Positions 1-7,334 of a stretch of 9,288 nucleotides of DNA are shown here, piece after piece. This stretch comes from Ruminococcaceae bacterium UBA1767 (lineage in GTDB: Bacteria; Bacillota; Clostridia; Oscillospirales; Acutalibacteraceae). The stretch spans positions 38,392 through 47,679 of the forward strand of contig DCGX01000014.1 in assembly GCA_002315505.1 (NCBI GenBank), in the 5' to 3' direction. The notes beneath the pieces are model-generated. The model did not search any database, was not told where the DNA came from, and worked only from the letters and a program-made list of their open reading frames with translations. Both the position numbers and the translations under genes were made by a program. Within the stretch, counting starts at the first letter, position 1, and every line of letters starts with the position of its first letter.

Positions 1-36
1 TGTGGGGAGCTGTCACGAAGTGACTGAGGGGGTAAA
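1..36 (+). repeat. Arm of a dispersed hairpin repeat (partial, cut by window edge)
   Basis: This stretch matches the right arm of the larger element at 7883-8003. Both share GGGGAGCTGTC, then a short hairpin, then GACTGAGGGGG and TAAA. The hairpin here is GTCAC (12-16), loop GAA (17-19), GTGAC (20-24). At 7975-7989 the stem is a different sequence with the same GAA loop, so pairing is kept while bases change. The repeat end runs straight into the A-run that is the T-tract of the lysC terminator. The other arm, if present, lies before the window. Short repeats of this look occur in Oscillospiraceae genomes as far as I recall, but I could not search for copies. Confidence 0.7.
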
Positions 37-67
37 AAAACCGTATCGCAAAACTGCGATACGGTTT
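34..67 (-). terminator. Rho-independent terminator of the hom-lysC operon
   Basis: A perfect 13-bp stem (38-50 pairs with 55-67; core CCGTATCGCA with TGCGATACGG) closes a 4-nt loop. On the minus strand it is followed by a run of T (34-40 read in reverse). It lies 18 nt after the lysC stop codon, the expected place for the end of the operon transcript. Confidence 0.93.
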
Positions 68-85
68 AATTATTCATATTATCAA

Positions 86-559
86 TCAGTCAACATTGAA
101 GAATGCTTCGTGAACAGCGCTTACAGCTCTGTCAGCGTCTTTCTTGTCGATAAGAACTGAGATTTTGATTTCGCTTGTTGAAATCATCTGAATGTTGATG
201 TCAGCATTGAAGAGAGCCTCGAACATTGTTGATGCTGTGCCCGGATGTGTTTCCATACCTGCACCTACAACTGAAATCTTAGCAACTGAATCGTCACGAA
301 CGATTTTTGCATCACCGATGAACGGAAGTGACTCACAAGCCTTAACTGCCTCGTCTGCATCCTTTGTGCCAACTGTGAAAGCAATATCCTTTGTGTTGTC
401 ACGACCGACAGACTGAAGAATGATGTCAACATTGATGTTCTTTGCAGCGAGCAATGAGAAAATCTTGAATGCAACGCCCGGTACATCTGTAAGACCTACG
501 ATTGAAATTCTTGATGTGTCAGTGTCTTTTGTAACGCCTCTTATTAACATTTTTTCCAT
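86..559 (-). CDS. Probable in-frame internal start: aspartokinase beta subunit
   Basis: Inside lysC, codon 246 is an ATG (557-559) preceded by AAAGGAG (569-575) with 9 nt between. That site is closer to consensus than the one before the full-length start. Translation from here would give a 157-residue protein consisting of the two ACT domains. In Bacillus subtilis, LysC aspartokinase II is known to be made as alpha and beta subunits from in-frame starts in one gene, with beta being the C-terminal regulatory part; the position here matches that arrangement. The site is seen in the sequence; its use is inferred. Confidence 0.6.
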   Translation of the reverse strand: MEKMLIRGVTKDTDTSRISIVGLTDVPGVAFKIFSLLAAKNINVDIILQSVGRDNTKDIAFTVGTKDADEAVKACESLPFIGDAKIVRDDSVAKISVVGAGMETHPGTASTMFEALFNADINIQMISTSEIKISVLIDKKDADRAVSAVHEAFFNVD

Positions 560-1294
560 TTTGGTTGACTCCTTTACGATTGTACCCGGAATTGGGTTAA
601 GACTTGAAATAACTTCAACTTCAACATTATATTTTTTTGCCATTTCAACCGAACGGTTGTTGAGAACCTGTGCACCGAGGGTAGCAAGCTCGAGCATTTC
701 ATCATAAGTGATTTCCTTAAGTCGAACTGCATTCTTAACCTTTCTCGGGTCTGCGGTGTAAACACCGTCAACGTCTGTATAAATCTGGCATTTGTCAGCG
801 TGTAATGCTGCTGCGATAGCAACTGCGCTTGTATCTGAACCGCCTCGACCGAGTGTTGTCATATCCTCGGCAGAGTTAAGTCCCTGGAAGCCTGCAACAA
901 CAACAATCTTCTTGTTGTCGATTTCTGTCTTAAGTCTTGCTGAATCGATTTTCTTGATTCTTGCTGAACTGTAAACAGAGTTTGTAAGGAAGCCTGCCTG
1001 CCAGCCGAGAAGTGAAATTACGGGATAACCTAATTTCTCGATTGCCATTGCAAGAAGTGCGATTGAAATCTGCTCACCTGAAGTAAGGAGCATATCCATT
1101 TCACGCTTTGACGGATTTGTGTTAATTTCTTTTGCTTTTTCGATAAGGTCGTCTGTTGTGTCGCCCTGTGCCGAAACAACAACTACAACGCTGTTGCCCT
1201 GCTTGTATGTATCTGTTACGATTTTCGCAACATTCATAACTCTTTCGGCGTTTGCAACGGAGCTACCTCCGAATTTCTGTACGATAAGACTCAT
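86..1294 (-). CDS. lysC: Aspartate kinase (aspartokinase, alpha subunit)
   Basis: Phosphorylates L-aspartate with ATP, the first step to lysine, diaminopimelate, threonine and methionine; cytoplasmic. The protein has 402 residues, normal for monofunctional LysC. The kinase domain (about 1-240) shows KFGGSS at 7-12, TLGRGGSDT at 147-155 and TDVDGVYTADPR at 173-184. Two ACT regulatory domains follow: ACT1 around ISIVGLTDVPG (263-273) and ACT2 around ISVVGAGM (340-347), so feedback control by an end product is expected, though which one cannot be read. The ATG is preceded by a weak ribosome binding site, AAGTGGTGA (1300-1308). The gene starts 24 nt after the hom stop with no terminator between, so it is the second gene of a hom-lysC operon. 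An internal start at codon 246 probably gives a separate beta subunit. Confidence 0.96.
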   Translation of the reverse strand: MSLIVQKFGGSSVANAERVMNVAKIVTDTYKQGNSVVVVVSAQGDTTDDLIEKAKEINTNPSKREMDMLLTSGEQISIALLAMAIEKLGYPVISLLGWQAGFLTNSVYSSARIKKIDSARLKTEIDNKKIVVVAGFQGLNSAEDMTTLGRGGSDTSAVAIAAALHADKCQIYTDVDGVYTADPRKVKNAVRLKEITYDEMLELATLGAQVLNNRSVEMAKKYNVEVEVISSLNPIPGTIVKESTKMEKMLIRGVTKDTDTSRISIVGLTDVPGVAFKIFSLLAAKNINVDIILQSVGRDNTKDIAFTVGTKDADEAVKACESLPFIGDAKIVRDDSVAKISVVGAGMETHPGTASTMFEALFNADINIQMISTSEIKISVLIDKKDADRAVSAVHEAFFNVD

Positions 1295-1318
1295 TTAATT
1301 CACCACTTGTATATAAAA

Positions 1319-2551
1319 TTAATAATTAACTACTCTGATTTTTGAAACAACATTTATGTTGCTGATTTTATCGAGCTTTTCGTCAAGCTCTGCTTCTTTT
1401 GCGACAGGAGTTACGAAAGCAAACTCATCCTCAGGAGCATTTTCTCTTGTGAGAATACTGATGTTTCCGAAAACCTCCTCAGCATTTTTAAGTGCAAAGA
1501 TTTTGTCACCTGTTGCTCTTACATAATATGCTGTTTCAACGTCCTTGTGATTTACAACATAGTTGTCAACGGCATCGCCCCAGCCGAAAGGCTTTCTTGT
1601 TTCGATGTGTCTTGCACAGTCGATAACATCGGCAACAACAGCACTTGCAGTAGCCATCTTTCCTGCGCCTCTGCCGTAGAATGCAACGTCACCGACAGCG
1701 TTACCACGAACGAGAACTGTATTGAATACGTCGTTTACACCAGAGAGAATGCTTGTGTTTGCAACGAGAGCAGGTGAAACCATAGCTGAAATCTTGTCAC
1801 CGACACGCTTTGCTCTGCCGAGGAGCTTGATAACTCCGCCCCATGAACGGGCATATTCAACGTCCTCAAGTGTAATTTTTGTGATACCCTCTGTATAAAC
1901 ACTCTCAGGGAAAACGTGCTTGCCGAAGCAAAGAGAAGCGAGGATGCAGATTTTTCTGCAGGCATCGTGACCTTCAATATCAGCGGTCGGGTCTTTCTCA
2001 GCATAACCATTATCCTGTGCGAGCTTGAGTGCATCCTCAAAGCTCATCGAGTTAAATATCATCATTGTGAGGATGAAGTTTGTAGTACCATTAAGGATAC
2101 CTGCAACCTCATCGATTTCGTTTGCGGCAAGGCACTGGTCAATAGGACGGATTACGGGAATACCACCGCCGACACTTGCTTCAAACATAAAGTTAACATT
2201 GTTTTCCTTTGCGAGCTTCAGGAGAACGTCACCCTTAGCGGCAACAAGCTCCTTGTTGGATGTAACAACACTCTTGCCCGCTTTAAGGCATGAGGAAACA
2301 AACTCAAAAGCGGGTTTCTGTCCGCCCATAGTTTCAACAACGATTTTAACCTCTTCATCATTAAGAATAGTGTTAAAATCCTTGATGATTTTATCTTCGT
2401 TTTCATCACCCGGAAAATCTCTTAAATCAAGTATGTACTTAACATTCATACTTTCCTGAAGGCTTTTATCGGTGACTTTTTTGTTGTTAAGCGAAATGAC
2501 ATTTGCAACACCCGAACCAACAACACCGTAGCCCATAATGGCTATTTCCAT
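1319..2551 (-). CDS. hom: Homoserine dehydrogenase
   Basis: Reduces aspartate-4-semialdehyde to homoserine with NAD(P)H, the branch to threonine and methionine; cytoplasmic. With the start chosen here the protein has 410 residues, near the usual 400-435. The N-terminal Rossmann motif is GYGVVGSG (7-14). SNKEL (98-102) carries the conserved active-site lysine, followed by SVGGGIPVI (126-134) and the family signature GILNGTTNFIL (151-161). DIEGHDACRK (191-200) holds the catalytic Asp/Lys pair. The last 70 residues look like a C-terminal ACT domain. The frame stays open further upstream to 2719, but that part encodes AT-rich, Phe/Ile-rich residues overlapping the promoter. The ATG at 2551 has GGAG 9 nt upstream and begins exactly at the Rossmann strand, so it is preferred. 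First gene of the operon with lysC; no thrB or thrC is next to it. Confidence 0.95.
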   Translation of the reverse strand: MEIAIMGYGVVGSGVANVISLNNKKVTDKSLQESMNVKYILDLRDFPGDENEDKIIKDFNTILNDEEVKIVVETMGGQKPAFEFVSSCLKAGKSVVTSNKELVAAKGDVLLKLAKENNVNFMFEASVGGGIPVIRPIDQCLAANEIDEVAGILNGTTNFILTMMIFNSMSFEDALKLAQDNGYAEKDPTADIEGHDACRKICILASLCFGKHVFPESVYTEGITKITLEDVEYARSWGGVIKLLGRAKRVGDKISAMVSPALVANTSILSGVNDVFNTVLVRGNAVGDVAFYGRGAGKMATASAVVADVIDCARHIETRKPFGWGDAVDNYVVNHKDVETAYYVRATGDKIFALKNAEEVFGNISILTRENAPEDEFAFVTPVAKEAELDEKLDKISNINVVSKIRVVNY

Positions 2552-2585
2552 ACTTTCCAACTCCATTTGTAAAATAATCACGAAA

Positions 2586-2594
2586 AGTATATCA
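2586..2594 (-). promoter_or_regulatory. Extended -10 promoter element for hom-lysC
   Basis: On the minus strand the sequence reads TGATATACT: a TGn extension plus TATACT, a near-consensus -10, ending 34 nt before the hom start. No good -35 box lies 16-18 nt upstream, which suits an extended -10 promoter. The leader would be only about 30 nt, too short for a T-box or lysine riboswitch, and I see none. Confidence 0.6.
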
Positions 2595-2651
2595 CAATAT
2601 TTTAAAAAGATAAAGAGAAATTTAAAAAAAATAATGATTTTTTGTATTTTG

Positions 2652-2679
2652 TTTGCATTAATACAAAAAATGGTATAGA
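2652..2679 (+). promoter_or_regulatory. Promoter for the AI-2E/YtvI-family gene
   Basis: A -35-like TTTGCA (2652-2657), a 16-nt spacer, and TATAGA (2674-2679) with TGG directly before it form an extended -10 promoter. It faces away from the hom promoter in the same 157-bp intergenic region. A strong ribosome binding site, GGAGGT (2697-2702), follows 6 nt before the ATG at 2709. Confidence 0.6.
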
Positions 2680-2708
2680 ATAAGTGTAATTTACTCGGAG
2701 GTATAAAA

Positions 2709-3908
2709 ATGGGAAACATAGAATTAAGAAAAAAGAGGATTATAAATTTAATCTATCTTGTAATGATTCTCGGACTTGCATATTTGTTTATCAAGTACTG
2801 TCTTTGGGTGTTTGCACCGTTCCTTGTTGCTTTTTTCATTTCAATGCTTGTGCAAAGACCGTCAAACTTTGTTGTACGCAAAACAAAGCTGAAAAAAGGG
2901 TTAATCTCGACTATATTGACGTTGCTGATATATTTGCTTGTTGCATTTCTGATTTCCATGATAGGTGTGAAATGTGCAGATGCGGTGAAAAATCTTGCGG
3001 AATTTATCAGAGAAAAAATATCTGATTTCCCGACCTTGATTGATAATGTCAAGCTGTGGGTGATAAATAATTCATCAATTTTGCCGGACTTTGTTGAAAA
3101 AAGATTTGTTACATCTGCGACAAACTGGTTTGACCTGATAAGGGATAAGAGTGCGTCTGAAATTGCATCGCTTATCGTTGACAGCGCAGGTGATTCGGAT
3201 ATTTCATTTTCGACGTTTTCAACTCCGCTGAGCGGATTGTGGACTACGGCAAAGCAAATTCCGTCAGTAGTTGTTGCAGTGCTGATTGCAATAATTTCAT
3301 CGTGCTTTATGGCGGCAGATTATGACGTTGTCGTTAAATTTATTAAACGTCAGTTAAAGCCCGAATACGAAGAGAAGCTCTCCCGAAGCAAGAACATTGT
3401 TTTTAAATCAATCGGAAAGCTGCTGCGTTCATATGCACTTATTATTTTAATTACAGGTGCAGAGCTTTTCACAGGCCTGAGTATTCTTTCACTGGCAAAA
3501 TTATATACAGGCGGTCACGTGATTGCACTTGCACTGCTTATTGCGGTTCTTGACATTCTTCCTGTTATCGGTACGGGTACGTTTATGGTTCCGTGGATAA
3601 TTTATTCGCTGATTACAGGCAAAGTCGGACTCGGAATCGGACTTTTGGTTTTGTATGTAATTATCTCCGTTGTAAGACAGATTATTGAGCCGAAGCTCGT
3701 TGCAGGCTCCGTCGGACTTCCGTCATTTGTTACACTTATGGCTATGTATGTCGGCACACAGCTGTTCGGTGTTGTCGGACTTTTCCTGTTGCCGATTCTC
3801 GTTATTGTAACAAAGCTGCTCAATGATGAGGGCGTAATTCATCTGTGGAGGGCTGAGGATGATGAAGCCAAAGAGTATGCAAAGGCAGAAGAAATAAAAA
3901 CCGAATAA
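2709..3908 (+). CDS. AI-2E family / YtvI-like integral membrane protein
   Basis: A 399-residue multi-pass membrane protein of the AI-2E transporter family (PF01594), closest in layout to YtvI-like proteins of Bacillota. Hydrophobic segments lie at about 12-29, 31-48, 64-88, 185-203, 240-262, 270-290, 293-322 and 340-370. A roughly 95-residue polar stretch sits between the third and fourth. Family-typical motifs are DILPVIGTG (283-291) and RQIIEPKL (324-331) in the C-terminal half. The C-terminus is charged (Asp/Glu/Lys-rich) and probably cytoplasmic. Substrates vary across the family: autoinducer-2 export in TqsA, Na+/H+ exchange in some members, and a sporulation link for YtvI. No substrate can be assigned here. 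It is monocistronic: own promoter, GGAGGT ribosome binding site, and a terminator right after the stop. Confidence 0.88.
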   Translation: MGNIELRKKRIINLIYLVMILGLAYLFIKYCLWVFAPFLVAFFISMLVQRPSNFVVRKTKLKKGLISTILTLLIYLLVAFLISMIGVKCADAVKNLAEFIREKISDFPTLIDNVKLWVINNSSILPDFVEKRFVTSATNWFDLIRDKSASEIASLIVDSAGDSDISFSTFSTPLSGLWTTAKQIPSVVVAVLIAIISSCFMAADYDVVVKFIKRQLKPEYEEKLSRSKNIVFKSIGKLLRSYALIILITGAELFTGLSILSLAKLYTGGHVIALALLIAVLDILPVIGTGTFMVPWIIYSLITGKVGLGIGLLVLYVIISVVRQIIEPKLVAGSVGLPSFVTLMAMYVGTQLFGVVGLFLLPILVIVTKLLNDEGVIHLWRAEDDEAKEYAKAEEIKTE

Positions 3909-3910
3909 CA

Positions 3911-3943
3911 AAAATCCACTCTGGGGCTCAGAGTGGATTTTTT
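3911..3943. terminator. Bidirectional terminator between convergent genes
   Basis: A perfect 13-bp stem (3911-3923 with 3929-3941; core ATCCACTCTG with CAGAGTGGAT) closes a 5-nt loop. It has a T-run on the plus strand and an A-run at its left foot, which becomes a T-run on the minus strand. It lies 2 nt after the stop of the plus-strand membrane protein gene and 12 nt after the stop of the convergent reductase gene, so it can end both transcripts. Confidence 0.93.
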
Positions 3944-3955
3944 AATGGAAACGTA

Positions 3956-5170
3956 TTATTTTACATAGCTGTTCGGAACCTCAATAACAAGGTCAGAGGT
4001 TGCGAAGGTTGCGCACGGGTGAATGTATCCGTTCTGCTTGTCAGACCAGCGTCTTCCGTCGTCATTCTCCTTCGGAATGAATACTGTACCCGAAACGAGC
4101 TTTGAACGGCACCAGCCACATTCACCGCTTCTGCAACGTGCCGGAGCCGAAATGCCTGCACGCTCAATAGCAACGAGAATCGGTTCGTCTGCATTTGCGT
4201 TGATTTCAAAGGTTCTCGGACCTTTTTTAACTGTGATTTTGAAGTTCTTTTTCTTGCATGATTTCGGATAATCCTCGTGATTTCGGATATCCTTTGTTAC
4301 ACCGAGAAGCTCTCTGCGGACAAATTTGCGCTCAAGTCCGAGCTTTTCGATTTCGCCCTCTTCAAACTTGTACATAGCGGCAGGACCGCACATAAAGATT
4401 GAGTATGCTTCTTTTTTCGGAGCATATTTTTTTATTATTTTTTCTGTGATGAAGCCGTGCTCGAAGCCTTTTGTTTTGTCTTCAGAAAGAACGTGAACTA
4501 CCTTAACCTTGTCACACTCCTCTGCGATTTTGTCAAGCTCATCCTTGAAAAGAATAGCATCCTTTGTACGGCTGCCCGAAATGATTGTGAGATTGAAATC
4601 CTCGATTCCGTCACGGATTGCATAAGCCATTGACAAAAACGGAGTGATTCCGCTACCGCCTGCAAGAGCAATGACGTTCTTTGCATCACGAAGCTCTTCA
4701 TAGTAGAATGTGCCTTCAGCGGCAGAAACCACAAGCTCGTCACCGACCTTGATGTTGTCTAAAAGCCAGTCTGAAACGAAGCCGTCAGCTGTCTTGCGGA
4801 CTGTGATTGCATATTTGTTTTCCTTTGTCCATGCAGGTGAAGAGCTGATTGAATACGGACGTGAAACAACACTGCCGTTGACATTGAGAAATACGCTCAG
4901 ATACTGTCCTGCACGGAAATATGAAGCCTTACCGTTTTTAACTGAAAGTATAAATGATTTTGCACCTGCACCCTTGTGGTCGATGACCTCGCTGACAACA
5001 ACCTCCTGGTATGCAGGATGGAGTGCTTTTGCATTTTCGTTGATTGCGAAGGTGGCATCAATAAGCTTTGCAGGAGTCTTTTTAATAATATTTTCACGTG
5101 TGTTTGCAAGAAGGAGGAATTTTGCAATGTCAACAATTCCGACCTTGCTTATTTTAAAATTATCAGCCAT
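3956..5170 (-). CDS. FNR-type NAD(P)H reductase with C-terminal [2Fe-2S] ferredoxin domain
   Basis: A 404-residue soluble electron-transfer protein. About 55 N-terminal residues have no recognised motif. The FAD-binding barrel follows, with RPYS at 104-107, the usual FAD contact. The NAD(P)-binding domain has GGSGITP at 171-177 and CGP at 261-263. A plant-type ferredoxin domain occupies about 308-404, with cluster cysteines at 346, 351, 354 (C-X4-C-X2-C) and 386. All cluster ligands are present. It would take electrons from NAD(P)H to FAD to [2Fe-2S] and pass them to a partner. The start ATG overlaps the stop of the upstream FAD oxidoreductase by one base (TAATG), with GGAGGT at 5179-5184, so the two are translationally coupled and the oxidoreductase is the obvious partner. 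Similar architectures serve oxygenases and hydroxylases in aerobes. The physiological acceptor is inference. Confidence 0.9.
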   Translation of the reverse strand: MADNFKISKVGIVDIAKFLLLANTRENIIKKTPAKLIDATFAINENAKALHPAYQEVVVSEVIDHKGAGAKSFILSVKNGKASYFRAGQYLSVFLNVNGSVVSRPYSISSSPAWTKENKYAITVRKTADGFVSDWLLDNIKVGDELVVSAAEGTFYYEELRDAKNVIALAGGSGITPFLSMAYAIRDGIEDFNLTIISGSRTKDAILFKDELDKIAEECDKVKVVHVLSEDKTKGFEHGFITEKIIKKYAPKKEAYSIFMCGPAAMYKFEEGEIEKLGLERKFVRRELLGVTKDIRNHEDYPKSCKKKNFKITVKKGPRTFEINANADEPILVAIERAGISAPARCRSGECGWCRSKLVSGTVFIPKENDDGRRWSDKQNGYIHPCATFATSDLVIEVPNSYVK

Positions 5171-6705
5171 TAGTTGTTACCTCCGTTCATTTCTTTAACA
5201 GCGGCAATTGCGGTGAATTTGCCCGAATAATATGCACTGCTGTATCCGTCACCACGTTCGCCGGAAGTACCGATATGCTTTAAGCCCTTGAATGGGTAAT
5301 CCTTTTCACCTGTAAGAATACGTGCAAGAATGCTGTCCCAATCGTTTGTGATGTAGCCGTAAACACTTCCCTCGGGTACATTGAGATAACGGGCGAAGGT
5401 CCACGGAGTTGCAACAGAGATTTCCTCAATATACGGGGTGAGAACAATGCCTGTTTTCTCTTCAAAGTTGTCAATAATCTTCTTTGCGAGCTTGTTCTTA
5501 ACCTTAACGTAATCCTCCTGAGGAATGTTGTTCCAGTCGTCAGCGGCGGTGAACATTGTTGTGAATGAGCACATTGCTGTTCCTTCGGGAGAAATACCGG
5601 GGTTAGCCACATTGTAGCAAAGGAAAATAGAATAGTTGTTTGTATCAATTTTCTTAAGGTTTTCGTAATCCTTGACGGAGTCCATTGTTTCCTCAAGGAA
5701 AATGCTGTAATCCTTGATTCCGAGTTCTTCAGCTGTTTTGTTAAGACCGAGATAAACTGTGAACATACGAGCACCGAAATCCCTGTTTCTTGCGGCAGAG
5801 AGTTTTAACTCACGCTCGGGGATAGGAACGGTTTTCGGAATCATTTTGCCGTAGATGATATCCTGGTTAATGTTTGCCAGAACATAGTCAGCTTTGATTT
5901 CACCGTAAGCAGTTCTTACGCCAACGCATTTCTTGCCCTCAAAGAGGAATTCCTCAGCACGGCAGTTGTACCATACCTCGCCGCCAAGCTCACGGAAGCG
6001 CTCAATCATAGTGTTACTGATTTCGTGAGATGTGTGAGTCGGTATATATGCACCGCTCTTGACGTACATATGAACCATATTTGCGTAATGGAAGAATGAA
6101 AGTCTGTCCATGTCAACACCGAGGTATGACCAGTAAACAGAAAGAATGTCCTTTGCTTTCGCGGGCATACCGAGTGCGTCAAGAACCTTGCTTGTTGAAT
6201 ATGCACCCACATGAAGAACATCGGCATATTTTGCCATAAGCTCTTTTTTGTCGTAGTCAGGCTCTGCTGTGAAGTTAACGAATTCTTCAATCTGGTCAAG
6301 AAAATCGAAAAGCTCAACCATCTTGCTTCTTGAACCGGGAACATAGAATTCCATTTTGTCGATGAATTCGTCAGCGCCCGACGGCATTGTAACATCCATC
6401 GGTGTACCATCGGAGAATGTTGAAATTACTCTGAAGCAATCATCAACCTTTTTCCATTCAACCTTAACACCGAAATCATCCATAATTGTTCTGACTGTGC
6501 CCGGATTTTCCTCGGGACCTACTCCGCAAAGCTCGTGGAGTGACGGCTCAAATTCAAAACGACCACGGCAGAAGCTCGTAGCACAGCCACCGGGGAGATT
6601 GTGTTGTTCAATAAGAAGTGTTTTTTTGCCGCTCTGCGCAAACTCCAATGCAGCAGCAAGACCTGCATTACCTGCGCCGACAACGACAGCATCGTATTTA
6701 ATCAT
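5170..6705 (-). CDS. CrtI/RetSat-like FAD-dependent oxidoreductase
   Basis: A 511-residue flavoprotein of the phytoene desaturase / carotenoid isomerase / retinol saturase superfamily (NAD(P)-binding Rossmann plus amino-oxidase fold). The N-terminal dinucleotide motif is GAGNAG (10-15), with the ribose-binding Glu at about 33 and PGGCA at 38-42. Near the C-terminus are PEGSVYGY and a GTSGERGDGYSSAYYSG segment (479-495), the typical second FAD contact. No signal peptide or membrane span is apparent. Family members add, remove or isomerise C=C bonds in isoprenoids and other lipids, so a hydrophobic unsaturated substrate is likely but unproven. No carotenoid synthesis genes (crtB, crtE) are in the window. 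The ATG has AAAGGAG (6713-6719) 7 nt upstream. It sits 21 nt after ppa and overlaps the reductase gene by one base, which suggests that the reductase feeds it electrons. Confidence 0.85.
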   Translation of the reverse strand: MIKYDAVVVGAGNAGLAAALEFAQSGKKTLLIEQHNLPGGCATSFCRGRFEFEPSLHELCGVGPEENPGTVRTIMDDFGVKVEWKKVDDCFRVISTFSDGTPMDVTMPSGADEFIDKMEFYVPGSRSKMVELFDFLDQIEEFVNFTAEPDYDKKELMAKYADVLHVGAYSTSKVLDALGMPAKAKDILSVYWSYLGVDMDRLSFFHYANMVHMYVKSGAYIPTHTSHEISNTMIERFRELGGEVWYNCRAEEFLFEGKKCVGVRTAYGEIKADYVLANINQDIIYGKMIPKTVPIPERELKLSAARNRDFGARMFTVYLGLNKTAEELGIKDYSIFLEETMDSVKDYENLKKIDTNNYSIFLCYNVANPGISPEGTAMCSFTTMFTAADDWNNIPQEDYVKVKNKLAKKIIDNFEEKTGIVLTPYIEEISVATPWTFARYLNVPEGSVYGYITNDWDSILARILTGEKDYPFKGLKHIGTSGERGDGYSSAYYSGKFTAIAAVKEMNGGNN

Positions 6706-6726
6706 ATCAAAACTCCTTTACTAAGT

Positions 6727-7260
6727 TTATTTACAGTAATTATCAATATATCTGTCAATAGATTCGGAAATAACCTTAACTGCAACATCTCTTGCACTGA
6801 CCTCATCAACGGCGGTTTCCTTGCTCTCGAGAGTTTTGTAAACGGTGAAGAAGTGCTTCATTTCATCAAAAACATGTTGAGGTAGCTGGTCGATGTTAGT
6901 GTAGATGTTGTAATTCGGGTCATTGAACGGAATTGCAATGATTTTTTCGTCATTTCTTCCGCCGTCAATCATGGAAATAACACCGATAGGATAAGCCTTA
7001 ACGAGTGTAAGCGGCTCAAGCTCCTCGGAGCAGAGCAAAAGAACATCCAACGGGTCTCCGTCATCACCGAGAGTACGTGGGATAAAACCGTAATTTGCAG
7101 GGTAGTGAGTTGATGTGTAAAGAATACGGTCAAGAATAATATAACCTGTTTCCTTGTCAAGCTCATATTTTTTCTTACTTCCCTTTGAGATTTCGATAAC
7201 GCATACAAAATCTTCGGGTGTGATGCGCTTCGGCGACATATCGTGCCAGATGTTGGACAT
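6727..7260 (-). CDS. ppa: Family I inorganic pyrophosphatase
   Basis: Hydrolyses PPi to two phosphates, pulling forward biosynthetic reactions that release PPi; cytoplasmic, Mg2+-dependent. With the start at 7260 it has 177 residues, matching the usual 175-180. The metal-binding signature DDGDPLD (66-72) is intact, with conserved E23, Y57, D99, D104, K106 and the Y141-K142 pair near the end. The frame is open 10 codons further up (to 7290), but that would cover the promoter. The ATG at 7260 has a near-perfect AGGAGG six nt upstream. It is the first gene of an operon: the flavoprotein gene starts 21 nt after its stop with no terminator between. Confidence 0.95.
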   Translation of the reverse strand: MSNIWHDMSPKRITPEDFVCVIEISKGSKKKYELDKETGYIILDRILYTSTHYPANYGFIPRTLGDDGDPLDVLLLCSEELEPLTLVKAYPIGVISMIDGGRNDEKIIAIPFNDPNYNIYTNIDQLPQHVFDEMKHFFTVYKTLESKETAVDEVSARDVAVKVISESIDRYIDNYCK

Positions 7261-7288
7261 ATAATCCCTCCTGAAAGTTTGTACCTTC

Positions 7289-7317
7289 ATTTTACAGCAT
7301 TGTTATAAAAATATCAA
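7289..7317 (-). promoter_or_regulatory. Promoter of the ppa operon
   Basis: On the minus strand, TTGATA (7312-7317) is followed by exactly 17 nt and TAAAAT (7289-7294), each one or two mismatches from the vegetative sigma consensus. The -10 lies 28 nt before the chosen ppa ATG. This is the best conventional promoter in the window. Confidence 0.75.
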
Positions 7318-7334
7318 GTATAACATTTCGGGAA

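Noticed and set aside
2552..2585. A T-box or lysine riboswitch in front of hom-lysC
   Set aside because: The leader from the predicted promoter to the start codon is only about 30 nt, with no room for such structures.
2552..2719. A 56-codon N-terminal extension of homoserine dehydrogenase, with an in-frame ATG at 2717-2719
   Set aside because: It would overlap the divergent promoters and encode a Phe/Ile/Lys-rich stretch typical of AT-rich non-coding DNA. The ATG at 2551 has a proper ribosome binding site and begins at the Rossmann strand.
7261..7290. A start of ppa 10 codons further upstream
   Set aside because: It would cover the strong AGGAGG site and lie on the predicted -10 box; the ATG at 7260 gives the normal family length.
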